From Shewanella sp. UCD-KL21 (GTDB lineage: Bacteria > Pseudomonadota > Gammaproteobacteria > Enterobacterales > Shewanellaceae), in assembly GCF_001957135.1 (NCBI RefSeq), contig NZ_MPHK01000005.1:62383-126382 (forward strand): DNA of 64,000 bases, read 5' to 3'. The notes below the pieces were generated by a model. The model ran no database searches and was not told the DNA's origin. It was given only the letters and a program-made list of their open reading frames with translations. Below, piece by piece: positions 48,041-57,396 of the stretch. Both the position numbers and the translations under genes were made by a program. Each line of letters opens with the position of its first letter. The stretch's first letter is position 1.

Positions 48041-48793
48041 TTAAAGGCTTAATGGCGGCATATTTTCAGGTGCTTTAATTTGGTATTTATCTAAAATTTG
48101 TTGAAACTCACCAGAGCGCTTTAATTTAGCAATACCTTGGGCATACAAATCTGCGACATGGCTTTGATTAGGATTAAAGCCGACATATAAAGGCGTTGGC
48201 TCACCATATGATCCGGCGTATTTGATTTGATCGGCTAAATCATTTTTGTGTGCAGTATATTCAATGGCGACTTTATTACCCAGTATCACATCAAATCGAC
48301 CATTTGCGAGGCGTTTAATGTTCAACATCATGGGTTGTTCCCCCGTGGCGGCGTAAAAGTCGGTTGAGCGGCTAATTTTATCATTGAGCTGCTCGCCGTA
48401 GTCATAACCTCCGATAATCCCGACTTGCACACCATCAATACTGTCTAATTGCTGAAATGACCATGAAGCGTCTGCGCGAGTATAAAAATCGGTGCTGGCA
48501 TAACCCACAATCAGTGTGTCGGTATATAAATTAAATTGTTCAATATGGGTTGGCGTAACGGCAAGAACGGCATCGATATTGCCAATTTGAACCTCCTTCA
48601 AAGCGCGATTAAACGGCACAGCAATAAAGTGCACCTGTTGATCCATGACTTCAAATGAGCGCCGAGTCAGTTCAGTGACATAGCCGGTGTGGCCTTGGCA
48701 AATATAAGGGCACCAAATATCTGATGCGATCAATACAGGCTTAGCTGCAAGGGATGAAGAAACCAGTAGTAGCAAAGAGATAATATATTTCAC
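48041..48793 (-). CDS. Orphan periplasmic solute-binding protein (SBP_bac_3-like)
   Basis: This 250-residue protein has a signal peptide (residues 1-16, cleavage near SLAA-KP). The mature part resembles amino-acid-type solute-binding proteins: DIWCPYICQGHTGYVTELTR at the start, then VPFNRALKEVQIGNIDAVLA and a C-terminal YAQGIAKLKRSGEFQQILDK, which is typical of family 3 binding proteins. No permease or ATPase gene is nearby, so it may serve as a sensor or scavenging protein. Two close cysteines at residues ~28 and 32 could form a disulphide. Ligand unknown. Confidence 0.83.
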   Translation of the reverse strand: MKYIISLLLLVSSSLAAKPVLIASDIWCPYICQGHTGYVTELTRRSFEVMDQQVHFIAVPFNRALKEVQIGNIDAVLAVTPTHIEQFNLYTDTLIVGYASTDFYTRADASWSFQQLDSIDGVQVGIIGGYDYGEQLNDKISRSTDFYAATGEQPMMLNIKRLANGRFDVILGNKVAIEYTAHKNDLADQIKYAGSYGEPTPLYVGFNPNQSHVADLYAQGIAKLKRSGEFQQILDKYQIKAPENMPPLSL

Positions 48794-48876
48794 GGTAGCG
48801 TTGGCCTCAATAGAATAACTGCTAATGGCGCAGCCTTACTTAGCTAGTTTTCACCGCACTATGGTCAGTTAATAAG

Positions 48877-48966
48877 CCTAGTGGTTAACTTAAACCTAGT
48901 GGTTAGCTCAAACCTAGTGGTTAACTTAAACCTAGTGGCTTGGTTAAACCTAGTCGCCTGCTTAAA
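48877..48966. repeat. Five 18-bp tandem repeats, then degenerate copies
   Basis: Units of pattern CCTAGTGGTTAACTTAAA start at 48877, 48895, 48913, 48931 and 48949; the first and third are identical, the last two diverge. Two further degraded units extend to about 49018. The array lies between a - strand binding-protein gene (ends 48793) and the + strand oxidoreductase gene. Confidence 0.88.
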
Positions 48967-49068
48967 TTCAGTTAGCTGAATTAAATCTAGCCACTTGCAG
49001 TAAATATAGTAACCTAAAACGACCGTTTGCTAGCGAAAAGTTAATTTTTTTGTGACGCAATAAATAAT

Positions 49069-50082
49069 ATGGACAGTCAAATGAGCGTAAACAGCATAAA
49101 GCATGTGACTTACAATGAAACCGGCGCCGCTGAAGTGATGCACTTTAGCCATTCAGTATTACCTACGCTTAAAGCTGGGCAGCTGATCATAAAAGTACAC
49201 GCCGCCGGTGTGAACGGCCCCGACATTAAGCAGCGAGAAGGCGCATACCCGCCGCCAAAAGGTGCTAGCCCGATATTAGGCTTGGAAGTGGCTGGGGAAG
49301 TCATTGCCATGGCTAAAGATGTCAGCCAATGGCAAATCGGCGATAAGATCTGTGCCTTAGTGCCAGGTGGCGGCTATGCAGAGCAAGTGATCACTTACGC
49401 CTCACATTGCTTGCCTATTCCCAAAGGCTACAGCTTTGTGCAAGCGGCGGCCTTGCCGGAAACCTGTTTCACGGTTTGGGGAAACTTGGTTAATCGCGCC
49501 AAGCTGAAAGCCGGTGAAAGCGTATTGATCCACGGCGGCTCTGGCGGTATTGGCACTACAGCAATACAAATTGCCAAAGCCCTAGGCGCTAAAGTGTTTG
49601 TCACCTCAGGTAGCGATGAAAAATGCCAATATTGCCTCGACCAAGGGGCGAGTATGGCGGTTAACTACCATAAAGATGATTTTGTTGAGCCAATTCTTGC
49701 TGCAACACACGCTAAAGGGGTCGATGTGGTGTTAGATATTGCGGGTGGTGATTTCATCAACCGTAATTTAAAGGTATTGGCTTTTGATGGCCGCATGGTG
49801 TCAGTGGCAACCCAGCGCGGCGCTAAAGCAGAAGTGAATATTTTTAGCATTATGGCCAAACGTATTCAATGGACCGGCTCAACGCTTAGGCCGCAAAGCG
49901 TCGAGGCTAAGGCTGACATCGCCGCTGGATTATTAGCTCAGCTATGGCCATTACTGGATGCTAAACAAGTGCAGATCCGGGTTGATAAAGTGTTCCCGTT
50001 TGATGAGGTGGTAAAAGCGCATCACTATATGGAGTCAGCTCAGCATAGAGGTAAGATTATTCTGCAGCTAGGCGAAGCTTAA
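49069..50082 (+). CDS. Zinc-independent quinone oxidoreductase-like NAD(P)H dehydrogenase (PIG3/QOR type)
   Basis: This 337-residue cytosolic MDR-superfamily enzyme has a GroES-like N-terminal domain (GVNGPDIKQREGAYPPPKGA near residue 50) and a Rossmann domain with HGGSGGIGTTAIQIAKALGA near residue 160. The structural and catalytic zinc cysteines of alcohol dehydrogenases are absent, as in the QOR/PIG3 branch, which reduces quinones with NADPH. The start is ambiguous (ATG 49069 or ATG 49081), with no strong ribosome-binding site. It is monocistronic. Physiological substrate unknown. Confidence 0.9.
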   Translation: MDSQMSVNSIKHVTYNETGAAEVMHFSHSVLPTLKAGQLIIKVHAAGVNGPDIKQREGAYPPPKGASPILGLEVAGEVIAMAKDVSQWQIGDKICALVPGGGYAEQVITYASHCLPIPKGYSFVQAAALPETCFTVWGNLVNRAKLKAGESVLIHGGSGGIGTTAIQIAKALGAKVFVTSGSDEKCQYCLDQGASMAVNYHKDDFVEPILAATHAKGVDVVLDIAGGDFINRNLKVLAFDGRMVSVATQRGAKAEVNIFSIMAKRIQWTGSTLRPQSVEAKADIAAGLLAQLWPLLDAKQVQIRVDKVFPFDEVVKAHHYMESAQHRGKIILQLGEA

Positions 50083-50508
50083 ACCTCAATAAGCAAAGTC
50101 TAAGTAAACAAGCCCTAAGCTAACAACGCTTAAACAAACAAAACCTAAGCAAGAATTAGGCAATAGTAAGGCATCAAATTCAAAACAGTCTTTTTATCAT
50201 AGCTGACTTGAAGGCTGTCATATTTGAACTAAATTAGAGCTTGCAGCGCCGCTAAATGACACTGGGTGCATAACGCCTTGGGAAAATCATAACTTGGATG
50301 ATTTACAGCAAAAGACTATGGCCATATGGCACTCGCAACAAATTGCAAAAATATGAAAAAGTTAATTAATAATATATTGATTTTTTCATAAGTTTTTGAT
50401 TAATTATCCTCAATAATCATGCGCGCTGCGTAGAGGTTAGTAAATAAACTGTGTGCTGTTAAAACGCACATTTGTTAGGTATGTGTTGATTTAAGGGCAT
50501 TAGCATAT
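50083..50508. other. Intergenic region with degenerate repeat-like sequence
   Basis: This 426-base region begins with loosely repeated CTAAG/AAACAA words (about 50090-50160) and then has an AT-rich portion at 50340-50420, probably holding the promoter of the next gene. I could not place -35/-10 boxes with confidence, and saw no ORF. Confidence 0.4.
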
Positions 50509-50940
50509 ATGTATAACACTGCAAAAAAACAAGTTTGGTATGGTGAGCTTCGTACTCCACGTGGCACCTCAATTGTCGTCCATGACAACCGACTCCCCGA
50601 TGCGTCTCCTGGTCGAATCTACTTATTTAATGTTAGTCGTAACACGATTGGCGAGTACGTAGAGGATATCGTTAAGGTTAACCTGCATGAGCTGGAACCC
50701 CAGCAGTTAACAGCCGCCAAAGCTGAACATGAAGCAGCATGGCTTGCTGCTAGAGCTGAGTTTATGGCAAAACATGAAGCGCATATCGAATTATCTTCTG
50801 TGCCAGACTCTGCGCCAGCCTCAAAAGCTAAAAAAGTTGAAGTGGTGGATGAGATTATTGATGTCGATGACAGTGAAATGGAATTTGAAGATGCTGATGC
50901 CGACTTCGGTGCCGGTATCGGTGATGACAGTGACGATTAG
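50509..50940 (+). CDS. Hypothetical protein with acidic tail
   Basis: This 143-residue soluble protein is not one I recognise. Residues 1-60 look like a compact beta-rich domain (VWYGELRTPRGTSIVVHDNR then GRIYLFNVSRNTIGEYV). Residues 65-100 are an alanine/glutamate helix, and the last ~35 residues are strongly acidic (DDSEMEFEDADADFG). Acidic tails of this kind often mimic nucleic acid or bind basic partners; that is only an idea. The long upstream region and a strong downstream terminator suggest a separately regulated, well-expressed gene. AAGGG lies upstream of ATG. Confidence 0.75.
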   Translation: MYNTAKKQVWYGELRTPRGTSIVVHDNRLPDASPGRIYLFNVSRNTIGEYVEDIVKVNLHELEPQQLTAAKAEHEAAWLAARAEFMAKHEAHIELSSVPDSAPASKAKKVEVVDEIIDVDDSEMEFEDADADFGAGIGDDSDD

Positions 50941-51002
50941 CCTAAGCGCTAACACTCACAGCTAGGTATTTTTTAGGGCTAATTTAGCTAATCGCTAAAG
51001 AT

Positions 51003-51041
51003 AAAAAATGGAGCATGATGATAAATCATAGCTCCATTTTT
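51003..51041. terminator. Bidirectional terminator (acidic orphan / galM)
   Basis: AAAAATGGAGC pairs with GCTCCATTTTT, with an inner ATGAT/ATCAT extension. T-runs on both strands, between convergent genes. Confidence 0.88.
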
Positions 51042-51089
51042 ATTGGCTGAGTGTTAGTGAATCAACAGCCCTGCAGTGAGCGCTTAGGC

Positions 51090-52121
51090 TTAAATAACCC
51101 CAAACTCATAACGGCTCACATGGCGATAAACTTGTCCTGGCTCTACCCAAGGCTTACCGGGTAAATCGGCTTGATTAGGTGAGTCTGGCAGCATTTGTGG
51201 TTCAATACATACTGCTTGATGAGACTGGTAAATACGGCCGTCAAAGCCTTTTGCGCCTTCAAGGAAGTTAGCGCCATACAGCTGCACCCCAGGTTGATTG
51301 GTGTAAATCGTCATGGTGCGGCCAGTTTTAGGGCTTGAAAGACAACCAAATCGGCTGACTTGCTCGGCGTTATTAAGCACATAGCAATGATCAAAACCAT
51401 TGGTGGCAGCAAGAGCCGGTCGCTGAGTTTGCACTGCAAATGCGGTGGCTTGGGCTAAATCTAAATCGCTGCCAGTGGTCGCTGCAATTGAAGTTGGAAT
51501 ACCCACTTCATTCATCGGCAAATATTGCTTGGCATCCACTTGGATCACATGCTCAGCATTAGTTAAGCTATCTGCGCCTTCTAAATTAAAATAACTGTGC
51601 TGGGTGAGGCTAATAGGGCAGGCTTTATCGACACTTGCTTGCATTTCAATGAGCAAATTATTATCAGCCAAGCGATAATCTAATTGCACCGTACAATTGC
51701 CGGGGAAGCCCATATCACCATCAGGGCTTTCAAGGGTTAACCTCACGCCGTCTTCAAGGGCTTGCATATGCCAATGCTTTAAATGAAAGCCTTCAGCGCC
51801 GCCATGTAAGCAGTTGGTCGCTTGGTTTATATCGAGCTGATAGTGATTGCCTTGATATTGCAATTTACCGTTAGCAATACGATTAGAGTATCGCCCAGCA
51901 ATGGCGCCTAAATAAGCCGGCTGTTTTAAGTAGTCACTAACGCTGTCACAACCTAAAACGATGTTATCTCGCTGGCCTTGATTATCTTCAGTCCATAAGG
52001 CATTAATAATTCCCCCTAGACTTAACACTTCAATAGCAACCTTGCCATTGTCGACTCGAATACGTTCTACCCATCCTCCGCGAGGATCTTGCCATGGTTC
52101 AAGTGTGGTGATTTGTAACAT
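51090..52121 (-). CDS. galM: Aldose 1-epimerase (galactose mutarotase)
   Basis: This 343-residue protein catalyses interconversion of alpha- and beta-anomers of galactose and glucose. Family features: GAIAGRYSNRIANGKLQYQG near residue 70, the catalytic His in NCLHGGAEGFHLKHW near 103, TQHSYFNLEG near 173 and the catalytic base in AVCIEPQMLPDSPN near 310. It is the second gene of a galK-galM operon, 27 bases after galK, and ends at a shared terminator. Confidence 0.95.
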   Translation of the reverse strand: MLQITTLEPWQDPRGGWVERIRVDNGKVAIEVLSLGGIINALWTEDNQGQRDNIVLGCDSVSDYLKQPAYLGAIAGRYSNRIANGKLQYQGNHYQLDINQATNCLHGGAEGFHLKHWHMQALEDGVRLTLESPDGDMGFPGNCTVQLDYRLADNNLLIEMQASVDKACPISLTQHSYFNLEGADSLTNAEHVIQVDAKQYLPMNEVGIPTSIAATTGSDLDLAQATAFAVQTQRPALAATNGFDHCYVLNNAEQVSRFGCLSSPKTGRTMTIYTNQPGVQLYGANFLEGAKGFDGRIYQSHQAVCIEPQMLPDSPNQADLPGKPWVEPGQVYRHVSRYEFGVI

Positions 52122-52148
52122 TAATGCCTCTTATAGCAATAGAATTGC

Positions 52149-53291
52149 TTATTCAATTCTGCCTGCGCCGCCACTGGCAGAGCATAAATAGATAATCGGT
52201 TCTAAGGATGTTTGTTGTGGATATTGTTGCTCAACGGCATTGACCACAGCATCCGTTAGCTCATGATCAATAAGCGCTACCACACAGCCATCACTCATTC
52301 TGACGCCGCCTTTGGTGCCAATAATATCTTTAATTATTTTCACTAAGGCATCAATCTCAGGGGTGCTGATGTCAAAATCATCGCACATGGATTGTTGTGA
52401 TTGTGCCATTAATTGGCCGAAGCGGGCCGTATCTTGTTGCTCTAAGGCGCGGGCAGCATTCACAGTGCGTTGGTTTTCAGTTAGTACATGCTTAGCTCGT
52501 AGATAAAGTTCCTCACCTAAGCTGGCTTTAGCAGTGTTGAGTTGGCCAAGGCTGACTTCCCTGAGTGACTCAACTCCAAGCAATTCATTAATTTGATTAC
52601 ATTGCAGTTTACGGGCATCAAAGCGGTTAATTAACTGCTGGCGATCGATGCTAGGATCGACAATCAGTAAACTTAAGCTGTCAGGTATCGCGATTGCGCG
52701 GCCGTCTAACTCTAAGCAGTCAATCAATAAGGCGTGATCGGCCACTGCCAGTGCGCTAATGGTTTGATCCATAATGCCAGATTCTGATTTTATGAACCTG
52801 TGCTCACCGCGTTGGGCAATTTGTGCAATGGCTAATGGCGATAAATGCAATTGACTGGCGTAGCTAATGGCAGTGCCAAAGGCCACCTCAAGTGCAGCCG
52901 ATGACGACATACCTGCGCCCAGTGGCACATTGCCGACAATGGCAATATCCATGCCTTTAGCTTTAAGCCCAGACTGAGCCATTGAGGCGGTAAAGCCTTT
53001 TAGGTAATTTCCCCAACTGCCTTTATTTTCAATGGCGCTTTCTTCACCAAAACGCCATTGTTCAATTTGCCCAGGAAAGGCATCAGTCACGGCTCTAAAG
53101 GTGTTATCACTACGGTGTTTAACCGCAATAACAGTGTGAAAATTAATTGCAGCGGGTAAAACGAATCCTTCGTTATAATCCGTGTGTTCGCCAATAATAT
53201 TGACACGACCTGGTGCTTGATACAGGTCGTCAGCCGTAGTGCCAAATGTTTGTACAAACAACTTCATGGCTTTTTGAGCAGGATTAGACAT
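52149..53291 (-). CDS. galK: Galactokinase
   Basis: This 380-residue GHMP kinase (E. coli 382) has the galactokinase signature GRVNIIGEHTDY at residues 28-39, the phosphate-binding loop PLGAGMSSSAALEVA near 125 and the C-terminal GGVRMSDGCVVALI near 334. It phosphorylates galactose at O1 with ATP. It is operonic with galM, but galT and galE are absent from this window, so the rest of the Leloir pathway must lie elsewhere. A strong CRP-like site lies 77-92 bases upstream, consistent with catabolite control. Confidence 0.96.
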   Translation of the reverse strand: MSNPAQKAMKLFVQTFGTTADDLYQAPGRVNIIGEHTDYNEGFVLPAAINFHTVIAVKHRSDNTFRAVTDAFPGQIEQWRFGEESAIENKGSWGNYLKGFTASMAQSGLKAKGMDIAIVGNVPLGAGMSSSAALEVAFGTAISYASQLHLSPLAIAQIAQRGEHRFIKSESGIMDQTISALAVADHALLIDCLELDGRAIAIPDSLSLLIVDPSIDRQQLINRFDARKLQCNQINELLGVESLREVSLGQLNTAKASLGEELYLRAKHVLTENQRTVNAARALEQQDTARFGQLMAQSQQSMCDDFDISTPEIDALVKIIKDIIGTKGGVRMSDGCVVALIDHELTDAVVNAVEQQYPQQTSLEPIIYLCSASGGAGRIE

Positions 53292-53367
53292 ACAGTTTCA
53301 CTTCCAAAGAATGCCGAGTTACGAAGTTACCTAAGCGGTATAAAAGTATTAATTATTAGATTGATAA

Positions 53368-53383
53368 TGTGATTTATATCACG
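53368..53383. promoter_or_regulatory. CRP-type operator upstream of galK
   Basis: TGTGA-TTTATA-TCACG matches the CRP consensus TGTGA-N6-TCACA at 9 of 10 fixed positions. Its centre is about 84 bases before the galK ATG. The bases 53384-53654 beyond it show no other recognisable feature. Confidence 0.7.
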
Positions 53384-53654
53384 AGTTAGCAGTGACTGTA
53401 ACTAGCAGCAACTAGATTGATACAAATTACAGCTTAAGAGTAGTCTGTTTTGTGGAAATAACAGTAATTTCAACGCTTTTTATACTACTAAAGAGATATG
53501 CGCGAGTGGGTAAGCGTGAAGTGTTTAAGTGTGTAAGGGTTTACGCCGACGGTTTTATTGGCAGAACAAACTTTTGGTATAAATGGGCTTTATAAGCACT
53601 CAAATAGCGACGCTGGCTAACCGTGGGCGATTGATATAAAAGCGCATTTTAAGC

Positions 53655-53688
53655 AATAAAAAAGCGCCTTAATGTTAATAAGGCGCTT
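53655..53688 (-). terminator. Terminator of the CPA2 antiporter gene
   Basis: AAGCGCCTTA (53662-53671) pairs with TAAGGCGCTT (53679-53688); on - the stem runs into TTTTTTATT. Confidence 0.9.
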
Positions 53689-53733
53689 ATGGATTTAGCA
53701 TAGCGAATAGAGCATACAGCTAACTATTTGCGT

Positions 53734-55392
53734 TTATGGCTTGCTCAAGTTCGGGGTGATTTCAGCGGCTGCGCTGGCTTTATCAAGGCTCGCTTCAGCT
53801 TCTTCCTCTGCGTTTGGTTCAAGTAATTCATGAATGACATTGTCCACAAAACCGGCACCTGCAGCTTCATAAAGGTTATAAACGCTGTTAACCCCTTGCT
53901 CTTTCAGTGACTCTGCATCTTCAGAATACTGTACGATAGCGCTTATCTTACCTTGATAATCGAGCTTTTTAAGTTGCTCTACCGCAAACATATTACCAAT
54001 ATGGTGTGGCATGGCTAATAGCACCAACTCAAGCCCCGGAGCCCGCTCAAGTTTTTCCCAAAAGTCGGTATCGCTGGCATCGCCTTGCACCACATTACGC
54101 CCTTGTTGACGATGAAAGTCCACGAGGTCTTGCTTATGTTCAATACCCAGTATTTCGCCAGAGTATTTAGCACGCAGCTCATCGTAAGCACCTGAGCCAA
54201 TCCGGCCCATACCTAGAATCAAAAAGCGCGGATTACCCACAGGAATTTGTCTATCCTCAGGGTGTAGCGGGTACTTCTCTAAGGTTGTCAGAGTGCTATG
54301 GTAGCGCTGATATAGCTTATTTACCGCAGCGTTAAGTGGCGCCGCAATTAAGAAACTGATGCTCAAGGCCACTGCGAGAATGATTAACCACTCGGCAGGT
54401 AACCAGCCTTTTGATGCGGCTACAGCGGCGACAATCAAGCCAAACTCACTGTAATTACCTAGATTGAATGAGGCAAATAGTGAGGTACGAGAACGCAGCT
54501 TAAAGCGGGTCAATAGTATAAAGAACAGCATGATTTTAAATGGCACTAATAGTACCAGCAACCCAGCAAGGCCCACATCGGCAATGGTTGGTAAACCATT
54601 TAAACCAATAGTTAAGAAAAACGCGACTAAAAACAGCTCTTTAAAGTAGTAAATTGATTTAGACAGCTCGGACGCTTTAGCGTGGCCCGCCAGTAAAATA
54701 CCAATAATCAATGCGCCTAAATCTGGCTTTAAGCCCACAGCTTCAAACAGCCAAGCCCCCATGACTAATGCCATAGTCAGACCAAATAAAATCAACATTT
54801 CGCCGTGGCCAACGCGGTCGAAAATTTTATAAATAAGGGGTTTAAGTAGCGGTAACAGCAATAAACCTAAGGCGTAAATTGAAGGAAAATCTCCCTTTGA
54901 AATGGTGAGGAATAGCACTGCGAAGATATCTTGCATAATCAAGATACCAATAGCGATACGACCATATAAGGCTTGGCTATCGCCGTTTTCATCCAGCACT
55001 TTGACGGCAAATACGGTACTTGAAAAACTTAAGGCAAAGCTCAGTAGCAACAGCTGATTAATGTCTAAATCAACTAGCCTGTCTAGCCCTATTAACCCCA
55101 GCAATTTTAAGATGGGTAAAAAGAATAAGATTGAGCCAATTAAGTGCAAACTGGAACTGGCCCACACTTCAGATTTAAGTAAGCTCTGTACATCCAGCTT
55201 TAGACCAATTGCAAACAGCAATAGCATCACGCCAAGATCGGCTAACTCCTGCAGCAGTGGCAGACTTTCATCTTGGATCCCAAAAATAAACAGGATAAAT
55301 CCCGCAGCAAGATAACCAATGAGCGGCGGTAAACCCACTCGGCTTACGAGTATGCCACACAGTAGGGTGATGATGAGAATTGCTGGTTCCAT
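53734..55392 (-). CDS. CPA2-family cation/proton antiporter with TrkA-N domain (KefC/YbaL-like)
   Basis: This 552-residue inner-membrane protein has about twelve helices (residues 1-360) of the Na+/H+-exchanger fold, including the conserved MQDIFAV at 153-159. Residues ~388-510 form a cytosolic Rossmann RCK/TrkA-N domain with GMGRIG at 394-399 and QGDASD near 437. This domain layout is that of glutathione- or nucleotide-gated K+/H+ antiporters such as KefB, KefC and YbaL. No KefF/KefG-type ancillary gene is adjacent, so YbaL-like is more likely. The C-terminal ~30 residues are acidic and A/E/S rich. Confidence 0.9.
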   Translation of the reverse strand: MEPAILIITLLCGILVSRVGLPPLIGYLAAGFILFIFGIQDESLPLLQELADLGVMLLLFAIGLKLDVQSLLKSEVWASSSLHLIGSILFFLPILKLLGLIGLDRLVDLDINQLLLLSFALSFSSTVFAVKVLDENGDSQALYGRIAIGILIMQDIFAVLFLTISKGDFPSIYALGLLLLPLLKPLIYKIFDRVGHGEMLILFGLTMALVMGAWLFEAVGLKPDLGALIIGILLAGHAKASELSKSIYYFKELFLVAFFLTIGLNGLPTIADVGLAGLLVLLVPFKIMLFFILLTRFKLRSRTSLFASFNLGNYSEFGLIVAAVAASKGWLPAEWLIILAVALSISFLIAAPLNAAVNKLYQRYHSTLTTLEKYPLHPEDRQIPVGNPRFLILGMGRIGSGAYDELRAKYSGEILGIEHKQDLVDFHRQQGRNVVQGDASDTDFWEKLERAPGLELVLLAMPHHIGNMFAVEQLKKLDYQGKISAIVQYSEDAESLKEQGVNSVYNLYEAAGAGFVDNVIHELLEPNAEEEAEASLDKASAAAEITPNLSKP

Positions 55393-55483
55393 AATGCCTT
55401 AGTTATAACTGTTAATGGCAGGTTACTTATGGGTGGATTATATAAGAATGAAATTAACTTTCTATTAAAATGTGGCGCTAGAA

Positions 55484-55522
55484 TAAAAAAATGGCCAATT
55501 TAATAAATAAATTGACCATTTT
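55484..55522 (-). terminator. Terminator after dsbD
   Basis: A 15-bp stem with one mismatch (55488-55502 with 55508-55522) has on the - strand a following T-run TTTTTTT. It separates dsbD from the antiporter gene. Confidence 0.8.
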
Positions 55523-55548
55523 CATTATGTTAACGCTAGCTGAAACAA

Positions 55549-57396
55549 TTAATTAAGCAATAAATCCAAGTGCTCAGCGAAAGGTTTAGGTCCCATAAAG
55601 CCGGTTACGCGCAAATCTTCACGCTGATTGCCGTTTTCATCGAACATTAACAGGGTCGGTAAGCCTAAAACGCTGAAGTGCTCAAGCAGTTCAATATCAA
55701 TAGCATCACTTTTGGTGACATCGGCTTGTAACAACACCATTTGATCTAAACGCTCTAATACCATTGGGTTAGCAAAGGTGATGGCTTCAAATTCTTTACA
55801 GGCTACACACCAGTCTGCGTATAGATCTAGCATCACGGTTTTACCGCTCAGACTGGCTTTATCTAGCTCCACTTCTAAGTCTTCTAGTGACTTAATTTGA
55901 ATAAATAACTCACCGTGGCTGACCGCTGCAGCTTGGCGAGTTTCATTACTCATTGAGGGCGCTTGATGACCCATAGCAGTCATCACCGCTTGGAACCCAT
56001 AAGAAAAACTGGCGAGTAAAGTCAGGATAAGTATTACCCCACGGGTGGTTTGCTTCCAGTTAAACTCTGATAGTTTGTTCTGATGCATTAGGTAGCCCGT
56101 TAAGCAAATACCCCAAATTGACCACAATACATCTGATACCAGTCCTGGCCAGATGCGGCCAATCATTACGATTGAGACTGAAATCAATAAGAAGCCGAAA
56201 ATGGTCTTAATGATATCCATCCATGCACCGGCGCGCGGCAGTAATTTACCACCAGAAGTACCAATGATCAGTAATGGCACACCCATACCCATGCTTAATA
56301 CATACAGCGCCAAGAAGCCCTGTAGTAAGTCACCACTTTGGGCCACATAAATCAGCGCACCAGACAGCGGCGCAGTGGTACAAGGTGATGCCACTAAGCC
56401 TGAAATAACCCCCATAAAGAACACCCCAACAAGGTTGCCACCTTTTTGGTTATTGGACAGGGTATTCATCTTGTCTTGGAACTTGCCCGGCAGGCGTAAC
56501 TCATACATGCCAAACATAGATAAACTCAGCAGTACAAACATTACCGCTAAGAAAATCAAAATAGCAGGGTGCTGTAATGCCGCTTGGAATTTCATGCCCG
56601 CAGAGGCAACCACTAAACCTAGTAATGAATAGGTAATCGCCATACCTTGAACGTAGGCCATTGATAGCGTGAAGGCTTTAGCGGTGGATAACTTTTTCCC
56701 TTGGCCCACAATAATCCCTGACAAAATCGGGTACATAGGGAACACGCAAGGGGTTAAGGCTAAACCAATACCTAAACCAAAGAAGATAACTAAGGTCCAC
56801 ATTAAGCTATCGTTGGCCAGCATTTGGCTTAAGCTGTCTTGTTGGGTGATAGGGGCTGTCGCATTGCTTGCTGTTGCTGGTTCAGCTTGAGCTGGCGCAG
56901 CACCAATAATGGCTTTTTTGCCCTTTACCTTGCCATCGTTCGCTGCCACGGCATCGAGCTTAACATCACGTTTGGTCGGCGGATAACACAGCTTGCCTTC
57001 AGCACAACCCATAAAGGTCACTTGTACTAGGCTGTCTTGGGCGGCTTCTTTAAGGGCTAACGGCAGCTCAACAAAGGTGTAGTAAACTTCTTGTTCGCCA
57101 AAATATTCGTCGTTATGCACCTTGCCACTGGGCAGATCGATATCGCCAATCACTGCGCCGTCAGCAGAAAACTGCAACTTGTCACGGTACATGTAATAAC
57201 CATCGGCAATCACAAAGCTAATGGCTAATTGATTATCTTTTTGCTGATAATCAAATACAAAAGCCTCTTCAACAGGCATTAATTCTGGCTCGCCCTGAAG
57301 GAAGCTGAACTTATTACTGCTAAAAATGCCTTCACTGTGAGCTAATGGCGTTAGCAGGAGTAAAGAGGTAAAAATAAGCGCAAATATTTTTTTCAT
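55549..57396 (-). CDS. dsbD: Thiol:disulfide interchange protein DsbD
   Basis: This 615-residue protein passes reducing power from cytosolic thioredoxin to periplasmic DsbC, DsbG and CcmG. It has a signal peptide (residues 1-20), an N-terminal immunoglobulin-like domain with C131 and C137, an eight-helix core with C217 (TPCVFP) and C339 (SPCTTAP), and a C-terminal thioredoxin domain with C530/C533 in WCVACK. All six redox cysteines are present. I place the start at ATG 57396, which overlaps the cutA stop by four bases (ATGA); a start at 57420 would add eight unlikely residues before the signal. The cutA-dsbD order matches E. coli. Confidence 0.96.
   Translation of the reverse strand: MKKIFALIFTSLLLLTPLAHSEGIFSSNKFSFLQGEPELMPVEEAFVFDYQQKDNQLAISFVIADGYYMYRDKLQFSADGAVIGDIDLPSGKVHNDEYFGEQEVYYTFVELPLALKEAAQDSLVQVTFMGCAEGKLCYPPTKRDVKLDAVAANDGKVKGKKAIIGAAPAQAEPATASNATAPITQQDSLSQMLANDSLMWTLVIFFGLGIGLALTPCVFPMYPILSGIIVGQGKKLSTAKAFTLSMAYVQGMAITYSLLGLVVASAGMKFQAALQHPAILIFLAVMFVLLSLSMFGMYELRLPGKFQDKMNTLSNNQKGGNLVGVFFMGVISGLVASPCTTAPLSGALIYVAQSGDLLQGFLALYVLSMGMGVPLLIIGTSGGKLLPRAGAWMDIIKTIFGFLLISVSIVMIGRIWPGLVSDVLWSIWGICLTGYLMHQNKLSEFNWKQTTRGVILILTLLASFSYGFQAVMTAMGHQAPSMSNETRQAAAVSHGELFIQIKSLEDLEVELDKASLSGKTVMLDLYADWCVACKEFEAITFANPMVLERLDQMVLLQADVTKSDAIDIELLEHFSVLGLPTLLMFDENGNQREDLRVTGFMGPKPFAEHLDLLLN

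Noticed and set aside
48877..49018. CRISPR array
   Set aside because: Units are contiguous 18-mers without spacers, and no cas genes are near.
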